Below, in pieces: positions 1 through 10,830 of a stretch of 64,000 nucleotides of DNA. Numbering within the stretch: position 1 is the stretch's first letter; each line of letters opens with the position of its first letter. The notes below the pieces were generated by a model, which was not told the DNA's origin, searched no databases, and saw nothing but the letters and a program-made list of their open reading frames with translations. The position numbers were made by a program, and so were the translations under genes. The stretch comes from Phragmites australis. Taxonomy: Eukaryota > Streptophyta > Magnoliopsida > Poales > Poaceae. The stretch covers positions 17,015,334-17,079,333 of the forward strand of contig NC_084931.1 of the NCBI RefSeq assembly GCF_958298935.1, given 5' to 3'.

Positions 1-1110
1 TCTCCTAGGTGACAGTGTGGCATGATGTGGCCGGAATGGGTTTTGATTTGCTTTTCTTTTTCGGGGTAGGGTTTTGATTTGCTTGTCACGGAGAAATGGG
101 CGGCGCTCCCGAATTAAGAAGAGAAATGTGTCGTTGTTATAGTGTGTGCGTGCCTGATAGGAATTATAGGTTGAGGCTAGCCTCTCCTCTCTTGACCTGT
201 GCAGGTGTAATTCTATTCTCCTTGGAATTAGTACTGGACAATAAAAAAACTTAGCTCGTGAGCTGACTCGACTCAACTCGATGGAATTTTTAACGAGGCA
301 AGCTTATTATTTAACTCGTTTCGTTAAGGAGCTACCTAGCAAGCCGAGAGAAGCACAACATGGCCTTCTTGATGCAGGACAATTGAGATTTTGGAGAGCA
401 GGAGCCCATCAAATAGTTGAATCGCTGGCCTGCTTACTCGCGTTCTCTCGTCTCTGAACTCGCAATGCCCTCTCACGTGTCTCGACTCATCCAAATCATA
501 GTCGCCGCTGCAGCATGCAGGATGGGGTTTTGGCATCGGCGCATCGCCATTGCCACACACAGCAGCGCACCTACGCCCGTTCCCTCGCCGGTTGCTGCAC
601 TCGCGCCCATGCCCGCTCCCCCCTCGCCGCTACAGGTCAACATTGCCAAAGCCATGCCGCTGCACTCGTGTCCATGCCCGCTCCCTCACCAGCTGCTACG
701 TCAGCTCGCACGGTCACGCCCACGCCTTCATGGATCGTCAGCCAAGTATGGAATCGATGAACAAGCACAGTGGGAAGGGGTTTAGGCTTCAACTCCCGAA
801 GCATGTCCGACTCAACACCGATGGCGTCGACCAAGCTCGGCCGCGACCATGAATCACTGAGCTATATTGTTGGTTGTATTGTTGAGCTTTTAGTTCATGT
901 TTGAGCCATTTTGAACTGGATGTTTTAGCTATTTAGACCTTGTTATATTTGTGATGTTTTTTAATCTGTGGCTGCCTCGTGAGCTTAATGAGCTGGCTTG
1001 AGCTCTTATCTAGTTGAGCCGAGTCGGTTTTTTAACTAGTTTCCTTAGCGAGCCAAGCTGAGCCTGCTCATTAGGTTAACGAGTAAGATCAGTCGAGTTG
1101 GTTTGACATC
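1..1110. other. No gene seen; repeat-like DNA rich in GAGCT/CTCGA motifs
   Basis: No convincing coding sequence is present. The stretches at about 250-350 and 960-1105 share short motifs in opposite orientation: CTCGTGAGCT, CGACTCAACTCGA, and later GTTGAGCCGAG and GAGCTTAATGAGCT. This looks like the subterminal DNA of a non-autonomous transposon with a GC-richer core at 430-850. The boundaries and superfamily cannot be fixed by eye. The short open frames in the core overlap each other on both strands and look like a side effect of base composition. Confidence 0.3.
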
Positions 1111-1119
1111 TAGCCCTAT

Positions 1120-1410
1120 TTATCCCCGTTTGGATGGGTTATTTTTAGCTTTTCTCTAAAAAGAGTTAGAAGCTATCTAAATGGTTGGCTTCTGACCTCG
1201 GTTTCTAGTGATTTTTAGCTAGTTGAGAAAGCGGATGTAACTAAAATGAACTAAAAGTTGAGAAGCATATTCTGACTGGCTTTTCTCATTTTTTTGGTGT
1301 GCTGAGAAACTAAAAATTTATTATAAAAATCAACAACCAAAATTCAACAACCACAGTTACTTCCTTAGCTAGCCAGAAGCTCGGAAACCACATCCTATCC
1401 AAACGAGCCC
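1120..1410. repeat. MITE-like element with short terminal inverted repeats
   Basis: The left end contains CGTTTGGATGGGTT (from about 1127) and the right end contains ATCCTATCCAAACG (to 1405), which is its near-exact inverse complement. The interior is AT-rich and non-coding. The size of about 290 bp and the GTTTGGAT type of terminus are typical of short non-autonomous DNA elements in grass genomes. A target duplication was not resolved, so the superfamily is left open. Confidence 0.5.
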
Positions 1411-2554
1411 TCAAAATGAATACACGTGCATTTGTCTTTTAAAAAAAAAAAAGTATTCGAGCCTTTTGGTTAACAACATAAATCATGCTAATAATATAGT
1501 GTTGAACCTATAAAGAATTCGATTCCCCGTTGGTAGAGCAACAAAATCACACATTGGGAATTTTTAGGCAATGTAATATCCAAAAAAATCCAATGTGTGT
1601 TTTGTTGCAGTAACAAATCACACGTTGAAATTTAGTTTGGTCCCGGGGGAACTAGCTGGAGGCTCCTTCCCTGCCTCAAGCCAGTGCTAGTCACTATTCT
1701 TCTCAAGGGAACATGTTTTTCAGTTAAGGGCTTGTTTGCATGCTAGGGAGCAAAAACCGAATGGAATTTAATCCCAAAGAAGATTTTTCATGTGCCAATG
1801 ACACCCCACTCCTTGCAGAAGATAAAAACTCTACATGGGAAAAATTCCTGGCCATTGTTTGGGAGACATGGGAATAAAAATCCCGGCCAATAAAACATTC
1901 AGAAAGAACAAAGAATTTAAAAATGTTGCTAGAATATAGAAAATATGTGACATGGTTAATCTTTTGCTAGTACTGATACATGCATCCGATCAAGTTAATC
2001 ATTATACTAGTCACCTACTAATTCAAAGCTTCAATACTTTTCTGATACTAAGGTGGAGGACACAACTCAAAGTGATTAGTTTATACAGACAACTCAATAT
2101 TCAAAATACAGGAACGACTGAACTATGAGAATCACCCAAATGCTCCTAGATATTCAGCAAAACTGTAACCCATGAGCTCTAATCTGATCAAAATTAGACA
2201 TGGGAGGACAAAAAAAAAAAGATGAGTAAAACAACTAAGTTATTTGTGTGACACATCATAATGCATGATAATTAAGAATGTAATATAAAAACTTAGTGAA
2301 CAAATGATCAAGCACCCACACTGACGAGATTATAGGTCGTGGAGCTCCAAAATCACACAGGTTGACAGCAGGCTTGTGGTGATAGTGTGCTAGCAGGTGA
2401 AAGTGCATCAGATCCAAACTAGCTAGCATTAGCTTGTGCAAACCTAATTCGCTGTCACAAAATAACCATGGTTAACCATGAACGTTTGTTGAAATTTCGG
2501 CTTAATTCAAACATGCTCCATATGATGATGAGTAGTATTATACGATTATTCTAT
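1411..2554. other. No gene seen; AT-rich intergenic DNA with a possible second MITE
   Basis: This stretch is AT-rich with no convincing open frame. A segment starting near 1730 (GGGCTTGTTTGCATGC) and running to about 1905 resembles the terminus of another small DNA element, but a matching right end was not clear. Confidence 0.3.
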
Positions 2555-3088
2555 TGTGTACGAATCTCCTAGGGTTCTTTGGATTCTCGAAGCCTACAAT
2601 TATATCGGGGAAATGAGTCCCTAGATATATGGAAACTACCTGCGGGTTCCAGGGTATCCTTAAATGAGGAAGTCTATCCCTAAGTTTAAAGATAGCATAA
2701 TTCTACTCGGAAAGGAGTCTGCATACTATACGCCAACCCCTGTATATATATGGAGCCAAGGACCCTGCGGAGGACAGATCACAAACCTAACAGAAGCAAC
2801 AAGCGCTCAACGAACCTAAAGCCTTATGCAATCATGATCTACATCAACATCTCGCTGAGACTACGCACGAGAAACCTTCGACTAGGTTTAGATCCCATCT
2901 AGGCTAGCTAAGATCCCCTTGTAGTCTATCTCGAAAATCAATACAAGAACATAGGACACATGGCTATTATTCTTCAGGAGGCCCAAACCAATATAAATCG
3001 ATATCTTCTGGTGCATGATTCAGCAAGAGAAAGTATCTCGTACTCTAATCACGTATTCGTAAGATCAGCGGTTTACTAATCATCGACT
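2555..3088 (+). repeat. 5' LTR of the Tat-like gypsy element
   Basis: The segment starts with a TG near 2555, holds a TATA-like stretch (TGTATATATATGG) near 2751, and ends just before a primer-binding-like sequence at 3091. No second LTR copy is present, so the left boundary is approximate. Confidence 0.5.
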
Positions 3089-3090
3089 GT

Positions 3091-3108
3091 TGGTGTCATC
3101 CGTGGGGA
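3091..3108 (+). promoter_or_regulatory. Primer-binding-site-like sequence of the gypsy element
   Basis: TGGTGTCATCCGTGGGGA lies directly after the LTR and two bases before the gag ATG at 3111. It resembles the TGGCGCCGTCTGTGGG-type site that follows the LTR of many Tat and Athila elements, with C-to-T and G-to-A changes as expected from methylated-cytosine decay. Confidence 0.5.
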
Positions 3109-3110
3109 TC

Positions 3111-4397
3111 ATGGCCAAGGATGTTGTATCTTTTCCACAAAACATGTCTCCAACTTTACCAAAGTTTACACCAAGAATCGGCTACTTGGATGAGGGGTTC
3201 TACGACAACTTTGCCCTCCTTCCCAACAAGGATCTGAAGATCGGTCGGATGGACCTGGGAGAAAACTTCCCTAGTGATGAGTCCAGTGATGAGGTAAGTT
3301 GTTTCATGGATCAATGTGCCAGAGATTACGACATTGAGCTTGAATCACTCAATAACCAAGACGATCACGCAAGCGATGTTCACCACAAGTCAGGATCTTT
3401 TCCTGCGCTTTTTGACAACATGGATTGTCGAAGAACCTACCTAGAGGCATACTCCAAAGACAAGTCCATGATGGATGTAGACTCCTTATCTAGCGGAACG
3501 TACCACCTAGAAGTTTTCACCATCAGGAATGAAAGCGCCACTCCATCTAATCTAGATGATAACCTAGCGAATCCATGAGATCTCGTTGATCCGGTCGAGG
3601 GAAATAATAATCAACCCCTGCCGACGACAACGTCTCGTGACCAAATCCAAAAACCTACTAGGAACGTGGATCCAACCACTTTGTACCATCAGCAAGGTGC
3701 CTAGTGTTTCAGATTTGGGGCTGCTCAAAGGCTCCAAAGTCTACAGGATGTGCTTTGACAGCCTCCCACCACAGATTTGTCTACCCCTAAGGGCAAGAAC
3801 TGGCTCAACTTGATGGATGACCTCACCAAGCAAGCTCAGGTGCATGCTAAGTCATCTCATCAAGAAGCAGTTGCTAACATATCTACTCGAGGAAAGTCCC
3901 ACGATGCTCCTTGTCTTTAGGAGTTAGATCCAAAAAGATGGAATCCTTGGAACCAAACTGGTAGGGAAGACGACCGACCTCAGCGTCATCGTAGGACTTC
4001 ACTAATCCAGAACAATCCCATCTTGGACCTACACAAAGTCCTTGACAAGCGAAGATGCTCAAGGATTCCTGAGGAATATTCGACCTCTCCTCGATGACGT
4101 AACCAGAGGTCACCCTAACGCCACAGTTGTTCGAGTTGAGGTCATGGCCGGTCTCTGACCCCTACAAGCGGAGCACCCATGGCCACCTGACTCTCTCAGG
4201 GTGCCATCAATGGGTGATAGGCATTCTCTCCAGACCTTCGGAGGGTTAATTGGCCAACCTAGTTCTGACCTGGGTCAATTGAGACATACAACGAGACTAT
4301 CAATCCCGTTGAGTTCCTCCAAATCTACACTACGACCATCCAAGTGGCTGGGGGATGGTAAGATCATGGCCAATTACCTCCCCGTAGCTCTTGAAAG
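3111..4397 (+). pseudogene. gag, 5' part (Tat-like gypsy), degraded
   Basis: An open frame from ATG 3111 runs to a stop at about 3576-3578. Gag-like sequence continues in shifting frames with several stops. The stretch near 4314-4397 (reading EFLQIYTTTIQVAGG and then ANYLPVALE) matches the conserved gypsy gag capsid region. The solo LTR at 4403 interrupts it, and the reading continues on the far side at 6126. Confidence 0.65.
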
Positions 4398-6125
4398 GTT
4401 AGTGTAAAGATTGGTGATGTACTAAGAGGGGAGTGAATTAGGACACTTAAAAGTCTAAACCAAAATGACTCCAAAAACATCACAAGATAAATCTATATCA
4501 AATTCTATCTAAATATGTTCTAGGTTTATCTAGTGTGTCTATTCTACCATTCAAAAGGTTTACAACCTAAGCCAATCCTAGAAAACTACTCTAGGAAAGT
4601 AAATTCACAGAGGTAGATTACAAGAATGTAAATGCGGAAGTGTAAAAATGGTAGAGAAAACAAACTCAGCACAAGGGATTTTTATCATATGGTATCGATG
4701 GTATGAATACCACCCTTAGTCCATGTTGGAGCTCAACCAAAGATATGCTCCCGGTCGCCAAGACCCTTCCGGTCACGACTCTTGAGTCACCAAGTCACAA
4801 ATGCCTCAACCTGGATGAGCCACCAAGTCATAAAGGCAAGGCCTCACCACTAGCCTCTCTCTAGGTCACTTGTCGCCGTCTTCACTTCGGCGCTTGAGAC
4901 ACCAAAACAAGGGTCTTCGTGTCCCCATACAAGCGTCTTGCCGTCGCTCCACACTAAGTCAGAGGGTCAACAAGCTTGAGCAACTCCGGCTCAAGGTGTC
5001 GGTGAGTCACCAAGACTCCAAAGTGCTGATGTACCACCTATTACAAATTAGAATCACTCCTTGATCCACTCTCTAGGTAACAATCACCTAGCAACACTTT
5101 CTCTAGGCCTATAAGTACTAATAACTCACTAAACATGTGCTTAATTGCCTTAGATGATTACATTAAGCACTTCGGTGGCTTGGATGTCTTCTCAAGTGTC
5201 TCCATGTTTCTTTGGACTCCAGCAGCATGCCACACCTTCAAAAGACTGAGTGGGGGGATATTTATAGTCTCAAACCCACCAATTAGCCGTTTTCCCAATG
5301 ACTCAGAAAAGTTGTTAACACGGGATGATCCGGTGGGAACAGTAGTACTAATATCGGATCATCCGGTGAGTACATCTTCAGAAACTAGCCGTTGGACTCC
5401 CACTCAAAATCATCATGAACACCAGATACTCCCGTGTATATTTTATCTCCATCACCGGACTATCCGATGAGTTATCCTGAGCCAGATCATGCTAATTCTT
5501 CTCTGAGAAAACACTTTGGTGTAAGCCTTCGATGCACTTCCTCTTGACACCGGACAATCCAGTTAGTTCATTTTAGTTCTTCATCACTTGGAATCCCTTC
5601 TGCAAAAATTGCTCTGGTAAACCCTCCAGTGCACTCACTTCCCATCACTTGACCTTTCGGTCTGTTGTTCTCTGATCTTCAACACCTACAACCCTCTCTA
5701 GAAGAATTGCTCCAGTTTATATCTTCTGTTGATCACCGAACCTTTCAGTGTGCACCTTCTTCATCAACACTGGACTATCCAGTGGCTTCTTCAGTTTTGC
5801 TTTTCTCTGCAGATAAAGCTCATGTGATATACCTTGTTGAGCATTGGACTATCCGCTGAAGTCTTCAGCCTTCTCTCCCCCTTTGTCAGAGATGCTTCGG
5901 TGAGTTCAACACACAAAGCACCGAACCATCCGGTGAGAGTAATTCTCCTAGGACTTCTCCAATTCACTCAATCTTTGTCCCAGCTGCGGTAGCTTATTTA
6001 TGTATCATATCCATGAGACATACTAAAGTATATACTTGATAAATATATTAGTCACAATAACTATGTTGTCATTAATCACCAAAATCATAATCATAGCCTA
6101 ATAGGACCATTTTCGCTATAGTTAG
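4398..6125 (-). mobile_element. Solo LTR inserted in gypsy gag, with target duplication GTTAG
   Basis: The LTR body is 4403-6120 (1718 bp) and is flanked by perfect GTTAG copies at 4398-4402 and 6121-6125. Removing the LTR and one GTTAG rejoins the gag reading. The + strand begins TGTAAAG and ends CGCTATA; in - orientation the expected starting TG has become TA. A TATA box on - (CTATAAATA, about 5257-5265) gives the LTR orientation. It carries many CCGGA..TCCGGTGA-type half-palindromes and is homologous to the copy at 20229-22113. Similarity in layout to Sirevirus LTRs (the AAGAGGGG-GTGAATTAGG motif close to the U5 end) suggests a Ty1/copia origin. Confidence 0.8.
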
Positions 6126-6830
6126 CTAGGACCTAGAAAACCAACCTACCGCTAAGGACGATCTACTCGTGGGAGTATCTTTGTGACTTGTTTTGGGCAA
6201 ACTTCCAAGCCACTTACGTTCGTCTTGACACAAAAAATGACATATTTTGTATCATCCAGATGAAGAAGGAGACCCTGCATGAGTTCATTCGACACTTCAG
6301 CAACACTTGAAACACCATCCCAAAGATAAATTGATGATGATGTCATCTAGGTGTTTACCCAAGGGGTTAGGAGCTGCTGGTGTGCTAAAGATGTCACCTT
6401 AGAAGAGATTACTACAGTCTAAGAGCTAATGGAGATTGTCGATAAGACAACCAATGCTGAGGAGGCTCTCGTGTTCATCAAAGAAAGGGATCAGTGCATC
6501 CAGCGCCCTCAACCCGGACTAGATGACGACTCGTCGAAGAACAAGCACAAGAATAAGAACTCAAAGAGAGACAAGGGTAAGAAAACTAAGACTGGTGAAG
6601 TTTTGGCAGATCTTTGTGACATGCATCCTGATAGGCATCCCAGCTCATCCTAGGGCAAGGGCAAGCAACTAGGCACCGGCAAGCACTCTAGCAAGCCCTG
6701 GTGCGACTTTCACTAAACCGACAGCCACTGTCTCCAACAGTGTCGCGTCTTCCAGAAGGTGGCCAAAGCTAAGGCGAGAAGGTTAAGGGGAAGAAGAGTC
6801 ACGTCACGACCTAGAGTAGGAATTCTAAAT
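6126..6830 (+). pseudogene. gag, 3' part with zinc knuckle, degraded
   Basis: The frame resumes after the solo LTR with gag-like sequence; readings include WEYLCDLFWANFQATYVRL and MKKETLHEFIRHFSNT. Near 6700 a CxxH..H/C-rich segment (CDFH, then TDSHCLQQCR) matches the nucleocapsid knuckle of Tat-type elements. Lysine-rich sequence surrounds it. Stops interrupt the reading, including one inside the knuckle. Confidence 0.6.
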
Positions 6831-7084
6831 CCAGTGATGACTCGAACCAACTGCCTTTCCAGAAGGAGAATAGGATTGTCGACCACATGTTTAGTGGCTC
6901 AACATCCTATGAATCCAAATGGCAGTGCAAGACGGTGGCCCGGGAATTGCTGGCAACTGTCCTCAAGAGTCACCAGGCGGTCAAGTGGCCAAATGTTTAG
7001 ATATCCTTTGACCAAGACAACTACCCAGAGAACTTTGTACAGCCCAACCTCTTCCCAATAGTGGTCGAGCCCATCATAAAAAAC

Positions 7085-7440
7085 TACAAGGTTACCCAAG
7101 TGCTAATGGACAGAGGGAATTCCCTCAATATCCTCTTCACAAGTGTACTTGATGAGATGTAGATCTCTCAATTTGCCATCAAGCCAGTTACTCAAGCATT
7201 CCATGGTATAGTACCCGGATCTTTGGCCATGCCTATCATCTAGATAACGTTTACCATTACATTCTGGAAGCCCTACAACTTCCTAATGAAAAAAATTATA
7301 TTCAACGTGGTCAATTTTGAGATGGCATTCAATACCATCTTAGGACGACCAACCCTAGCCAAATTCATGGTTGTTGTGCACTACACTTACCAGCGCATGA
7401 AGATTCCAGGGTCCTTGGGAGTCATCATCGTCTGAGGCTC
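7085..7440 (+). pseudogene. Retroviral-type aspartic protease region, degraded
   Basis: The reading LMDRGNSLNILF is the expected active-site neighbourhood of a gypsy protease, with DRGNS where the family has D-(S/T/G)-G-(S/A). It is followed by FNTILGRPTLAKF, matching the conserved ILGRP motif. In-frame stops make it non-functional. Confidence 0.6.
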
Positions 7441-7767
7441 CACCGTGATAGGTCTACACTAAGACAAGAGGAGCCTCGATGTGGCGGTACAACACCACCC
7501 GATAAGGAGACCAAGAACTTAAGGCACAAAGTAGCTGTGAAGTCTCACGGTGACATCAAGACAATTTCTCTGGACCTCAACAGAACCATCCAAGTCCTTC
7601 CGGGTTGGCTCCTCCCTAGACCAAAAATAGGAACTCGAGTTCATCACCTTCCTCTGGGCAAACACTGACATGATCGCATGGAAACTGTTAGGGGATGATC
7701 TCCCGTACCCCTTCGGATGGCAAGTTGAAGTTCGCTGGTAGCTGAGCACTGATGAATGCTGCAGTTA

Positions 7768-8285
7768 TGTTTTAGGAAATGCAGGCGAAGGCTCTGGCGG
7801 GCCTTCGGTCAGAGGCCGAAGGTCGATCCGTGACTTCACTCGCCAGTGTAGGCAAAGGCTCTGGCGTGCCTTCGGCTGGAGGCCAAAGGTCGACCCGCAG
7901 CGCCGGGGATCAAGATAGGCGAAGATCATGGCAAACCTTCGGGTGAAGACTGAAGGGTGACCTACAGTGCAGTGACAGGGCTAGCCGAAGGCGCCTGGTG
8001 GACGTCGAAGCCCACATAGTCGCTCAAGGTATAGTTGTAATTATGCAAATATACTTGATAGTACCATAATGCCCCCGAATATGCTGAGAATGTGGCAGTT
8101 GAGGGGGTAAAACTGTAAATCCTAGCGTGGAGTGGTTGAGTACAGGCTATAAATAGGGTCATACTGTAACTGAGGTGACAGAGGAATTAAGATTATTTCA
8201 CCCTCTAAACACGCGTCACACCCTGAAGCCTTCGACTTCCCCTCCAGGCGAAGGCCTTCCTTGTTTGGGGACTTAGGTTCCAACA
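7768..8285 (+). mobile_element. LTR insertion between protease and RT of the gypsy element
   Basis: This GC-richer 518-bp segment begins TGTTTTAGG and ends GGTTCCAACA, so it has TG..CA ends. It breaks the gypsy reading between STDEC (about 7749) and KLSDMLGI (about 8288). A TATA box (GGCTATAAATAGGG, about 8146) gives + orientation. The U3 part has several GGCCGAAGGTCGA/CGAAGGC repeats. No perfect target duplication was found, so the ends are approximate. Confidence 0.55.
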
Positions 8286-9000
8286 GAAACTGTCCGACAT
8301 GCTTGGTATCCTTAGGAAGGTGATTGAGCATAGGCTAGTTGTCCACTACAATGCCAAGCATGTGAGGTAGAAACTCTACCAGTTCGCACCTGACTGGAAA
8401 GAAGCGATCAAGTTGGGGATCGAGAGGATCTTGAAGGTAGGGTTCATCAGAGAAATGGAGCACCCCAAGTGGCTTGCTAACCCCATCATGGTTAAAAAGT
8501 CAAATGTCAAGTAGCACATGTGTGTGGACTTCAGCAACCTCAACAAAGCCAGCTCAAAGGATGCATTTCCTCTGCCTAGAATAGATAGTTGACTCTACCA
8601 CCGAGTGCAGCTATCTAAGCCTTCTTGATGCCTCTGGTTATCACCAGATTATTATGTGTCCTAAGGACAAGGAGAAAACCTCCTTCATAACCCCTTTTGG
8701 GGTATTTTGTTATGTAAAGATGCCTTTCAGATTAAAGAGTGCTGACACTACATATCAACATGGTATGCAAATAAATCTTTATGACCAAATTGGTCGAAAC
8801 ATTGAAGCCTATGTTGATGACCTTGTCATCAAGTCCAAGAGGAAGGAAGACCTTATCTCTGACCTGCAAGAAACCTTCAACAAACTATGCAAGCATCAAG
8901 TCATGTTAAATCCAGAGAGGTGAGTGTGTCAACTCAGGAAAGCTACTCGGGTACCTAGTATCACACCAGGGGGTCGAGGTCAAACCCGAAAAGATCAGAC
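8286..9000 (+). pseudogene. Gypsy reverse transcriptase, degraded
   Basis: Readings along the + strand include WKEAIKLGIERILKVGFIRE, CVDFSNLNKA, and the fingers/palm stretch TSFITPFGVFCYVKMPFRLK. The polymerase motif YVDDLVIKSK lies at about 8811. An uninterrupted piece spans 8654-8923. Stops elsewhere show that the copy is inactive. The YVDD box and the order of motifs are diagnostic of Ty3/gypsy RT. Confidence 0.8.
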
Positions 9001-9499
9001 CATCGAAGAAATGCGCCCCCCAAGTTAGTACGAGAAGTTCATAAACTAACCAGGTGCATAGTGGCACTCAGCTATTTTATCTTCCAACTCGGAGACCGGG
9101 GGCTTCCTTTCTTCAAGTTACTATGTCAACACAATAAGTTTGAATGGTAAGAAGAGACATTCCAAAAAATAAAAAGATATCCCCCTTTTGCTAGTCGCTC
9201 CCAACCGAGAAGAATAACTCTTGCTCCACATAGCAGTCGGACCACAGGCTGTGAGTGGAGTATTGGTAGTGGAAAGGGAAGTGTTTGACAAGAAGGAGAA
9301 GAGCCAGAGACTGATATACTAAGTTAGCGAAGTACTCTATGGTCCTAAGGAGCGCTACTCACAGGTGTAGAAGCTGCTATATACGGTACTGATGGTCTTC
9401 CATAAGCTAATGCATTATTTTTAGACTCATACGATCATTGTACCATCAATCTACCCACTCGAAGAGATCCTTCACAACAAAGACCCCATTGGACAAATC

Positions 9500-10010
9500 A
9501 CCAAGTGGGCTATTGAACTCAGGAAATTCGACATTTGCTTTGTCCCTCGTACCATAATCAAGTCACAGGTACTCATTGATTTTGTCACGAATTGATAGAA
9601 CTCGATCAACCCCAGGACAGCCGTAGACACATGGCCGACGTATGGACTCTCTACTTCGATGGGCCGTTGATGCTCCAAGGCTTGGGGTTGAGATAATACT
9701 TATCTCTCCTATAGGAGAAAGACTGCAATATGTCTTGCAATTAGACTTCCTGGCCATGAACAACATAGCCAAATAAGAAGGTTTGCTCGGTGGTCTTCAA
9801 GTAGCTTCTGTACTTGGTATCCACCGCCTTCTTGTGAAAGGGGATTCATAGTTGGTGGTGAAGCAAATTAGGAAGGAGTGTCAAACATCAGACAAGACCA
9901 TGGTAGCTTACCTTGTGGAGGTGAGAAAGATGGAAAAGAAACTCATCAGACTTGAGGTTAGGTACATCCTGGGAAAGGATAAATGTCTTACCGATAGTCT
10001 TGCATGACTA
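9500..10010 (+). pseudogene. RNase H region with Tat-type additional RNase H, degraded
   Basis: The end of the RT-connected RNase H reads WAIELRKFDICFVPRTIIKS (about 9507). It is followed by a second RNase H-like segment starting WTLYFDG (about 9642), with LLVKGDS and a final DKCLTDSLA in shifted frames. In plant gypsy elements this second domain is a feature of the Tat clade. Confidence 0.6.
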
Positions 10011-10429
10011 GTCTTATCGCAATCTCCAGGATAAATTAGGATCTTCACATAAAGACTCTCGAAGTCGTCCATGAAATCCACTAATAACATAGCCAAAGGA
10101 GTGGTGGTCCACGAGACTTATAACCATCTCGAGTTTTCACCAAGAATCGACACTCCAAAAGGAGTCACAGGGGAACTCGTAGCTCCACTCGAATACGAGG
10201 ATACAAGGATGGATCCAATCTGCAAGTTTCTTCTGGATCGAGTTATACCTTGGTGGATAGTGTCCTTTATCGCAGAGGTGCCCACAGAGTGCTCATGAGG
10301 TACATCTCTTAAAAGCAGGGTAATGAACTACTCGAATAAATCCATATAGGGGTATGCGAATCTCACGCTTCCTTCTAAACCCTACTCAGAAAGGCTTTCA
10401 GACAGGTTTCTATTGTCCTACGACTCTCC

Positions 10430-10830
10430 ATGATGTGAATGAGATGGTTAAGAAATGTGCCAGGTGCTAATTCTATAGCAGGCACAATCACCAACCCGCC
10501 TAAGCCTTACAGATTATCCCTTGTTGTGGTAATCTATGACATGGAGCCTGGATATTCTGAGGCTCTTCTCGGTAGCACCTAAGGGCTTCAAGTTCCTTTT
10601 CGTCGCAATTGGTACCTTCACCAAATGGATTGAAGCTAAGCTAGTCGGAAGAATCACCTAGGAAGCAACCAAGAAGTTTATCATGAAGAGTGTCATGACA
10701 AGGTTCGGTGTCCTGAGTAGTATCATCACCGACAATGTCACTCAATTCTCTAACGCGGCTCGAGTACTGCGAGGAGCTAAGTACCAATGTCTAGTTCACA
10801 TCGGTGGCTCATCCACAGAGCAACAGACCC
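10430..10830 (+). pseudogene. Gypsy integrase start, truncated
   Basis: Readings EMVKKCARC and HNHQPA come from the HHCC zinc-binding region (about 10440-10500). KSVMTRFGVLSSIITDN (about 10686) holds one of the catalytic aspartates in its expected ITDNxTQF context. After about 10800 the integrase homology stops, so the catalytic E and the C-terminus are missing. Confidence 0.6.

Larger units (their letters stand above)
2555..10830 (+). mobile_element. Decayed Ty3/gypsy retrotransposon, Tat-like, with nested insertions
   Basis: In order on the + strand this shows a 5' LTR, a primer-binding-like site, gag, a zinc knuckle, protease, reverse transcriptase, an RNase H of the additional kind used by Tat elements, and the start of integrase. 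Every coding part carries stops or frameshifts, so the copy is dead. Two later LTR insertions interrupt it, at 4403-6120 (in gag) and 7768-8285 (just before RT). The integrase is cut off near 10.83 kb and no 3' LTR was found. Domain order and the extra RNase H support the Tat clade; the exact family is not named. Confidence 0.8.
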
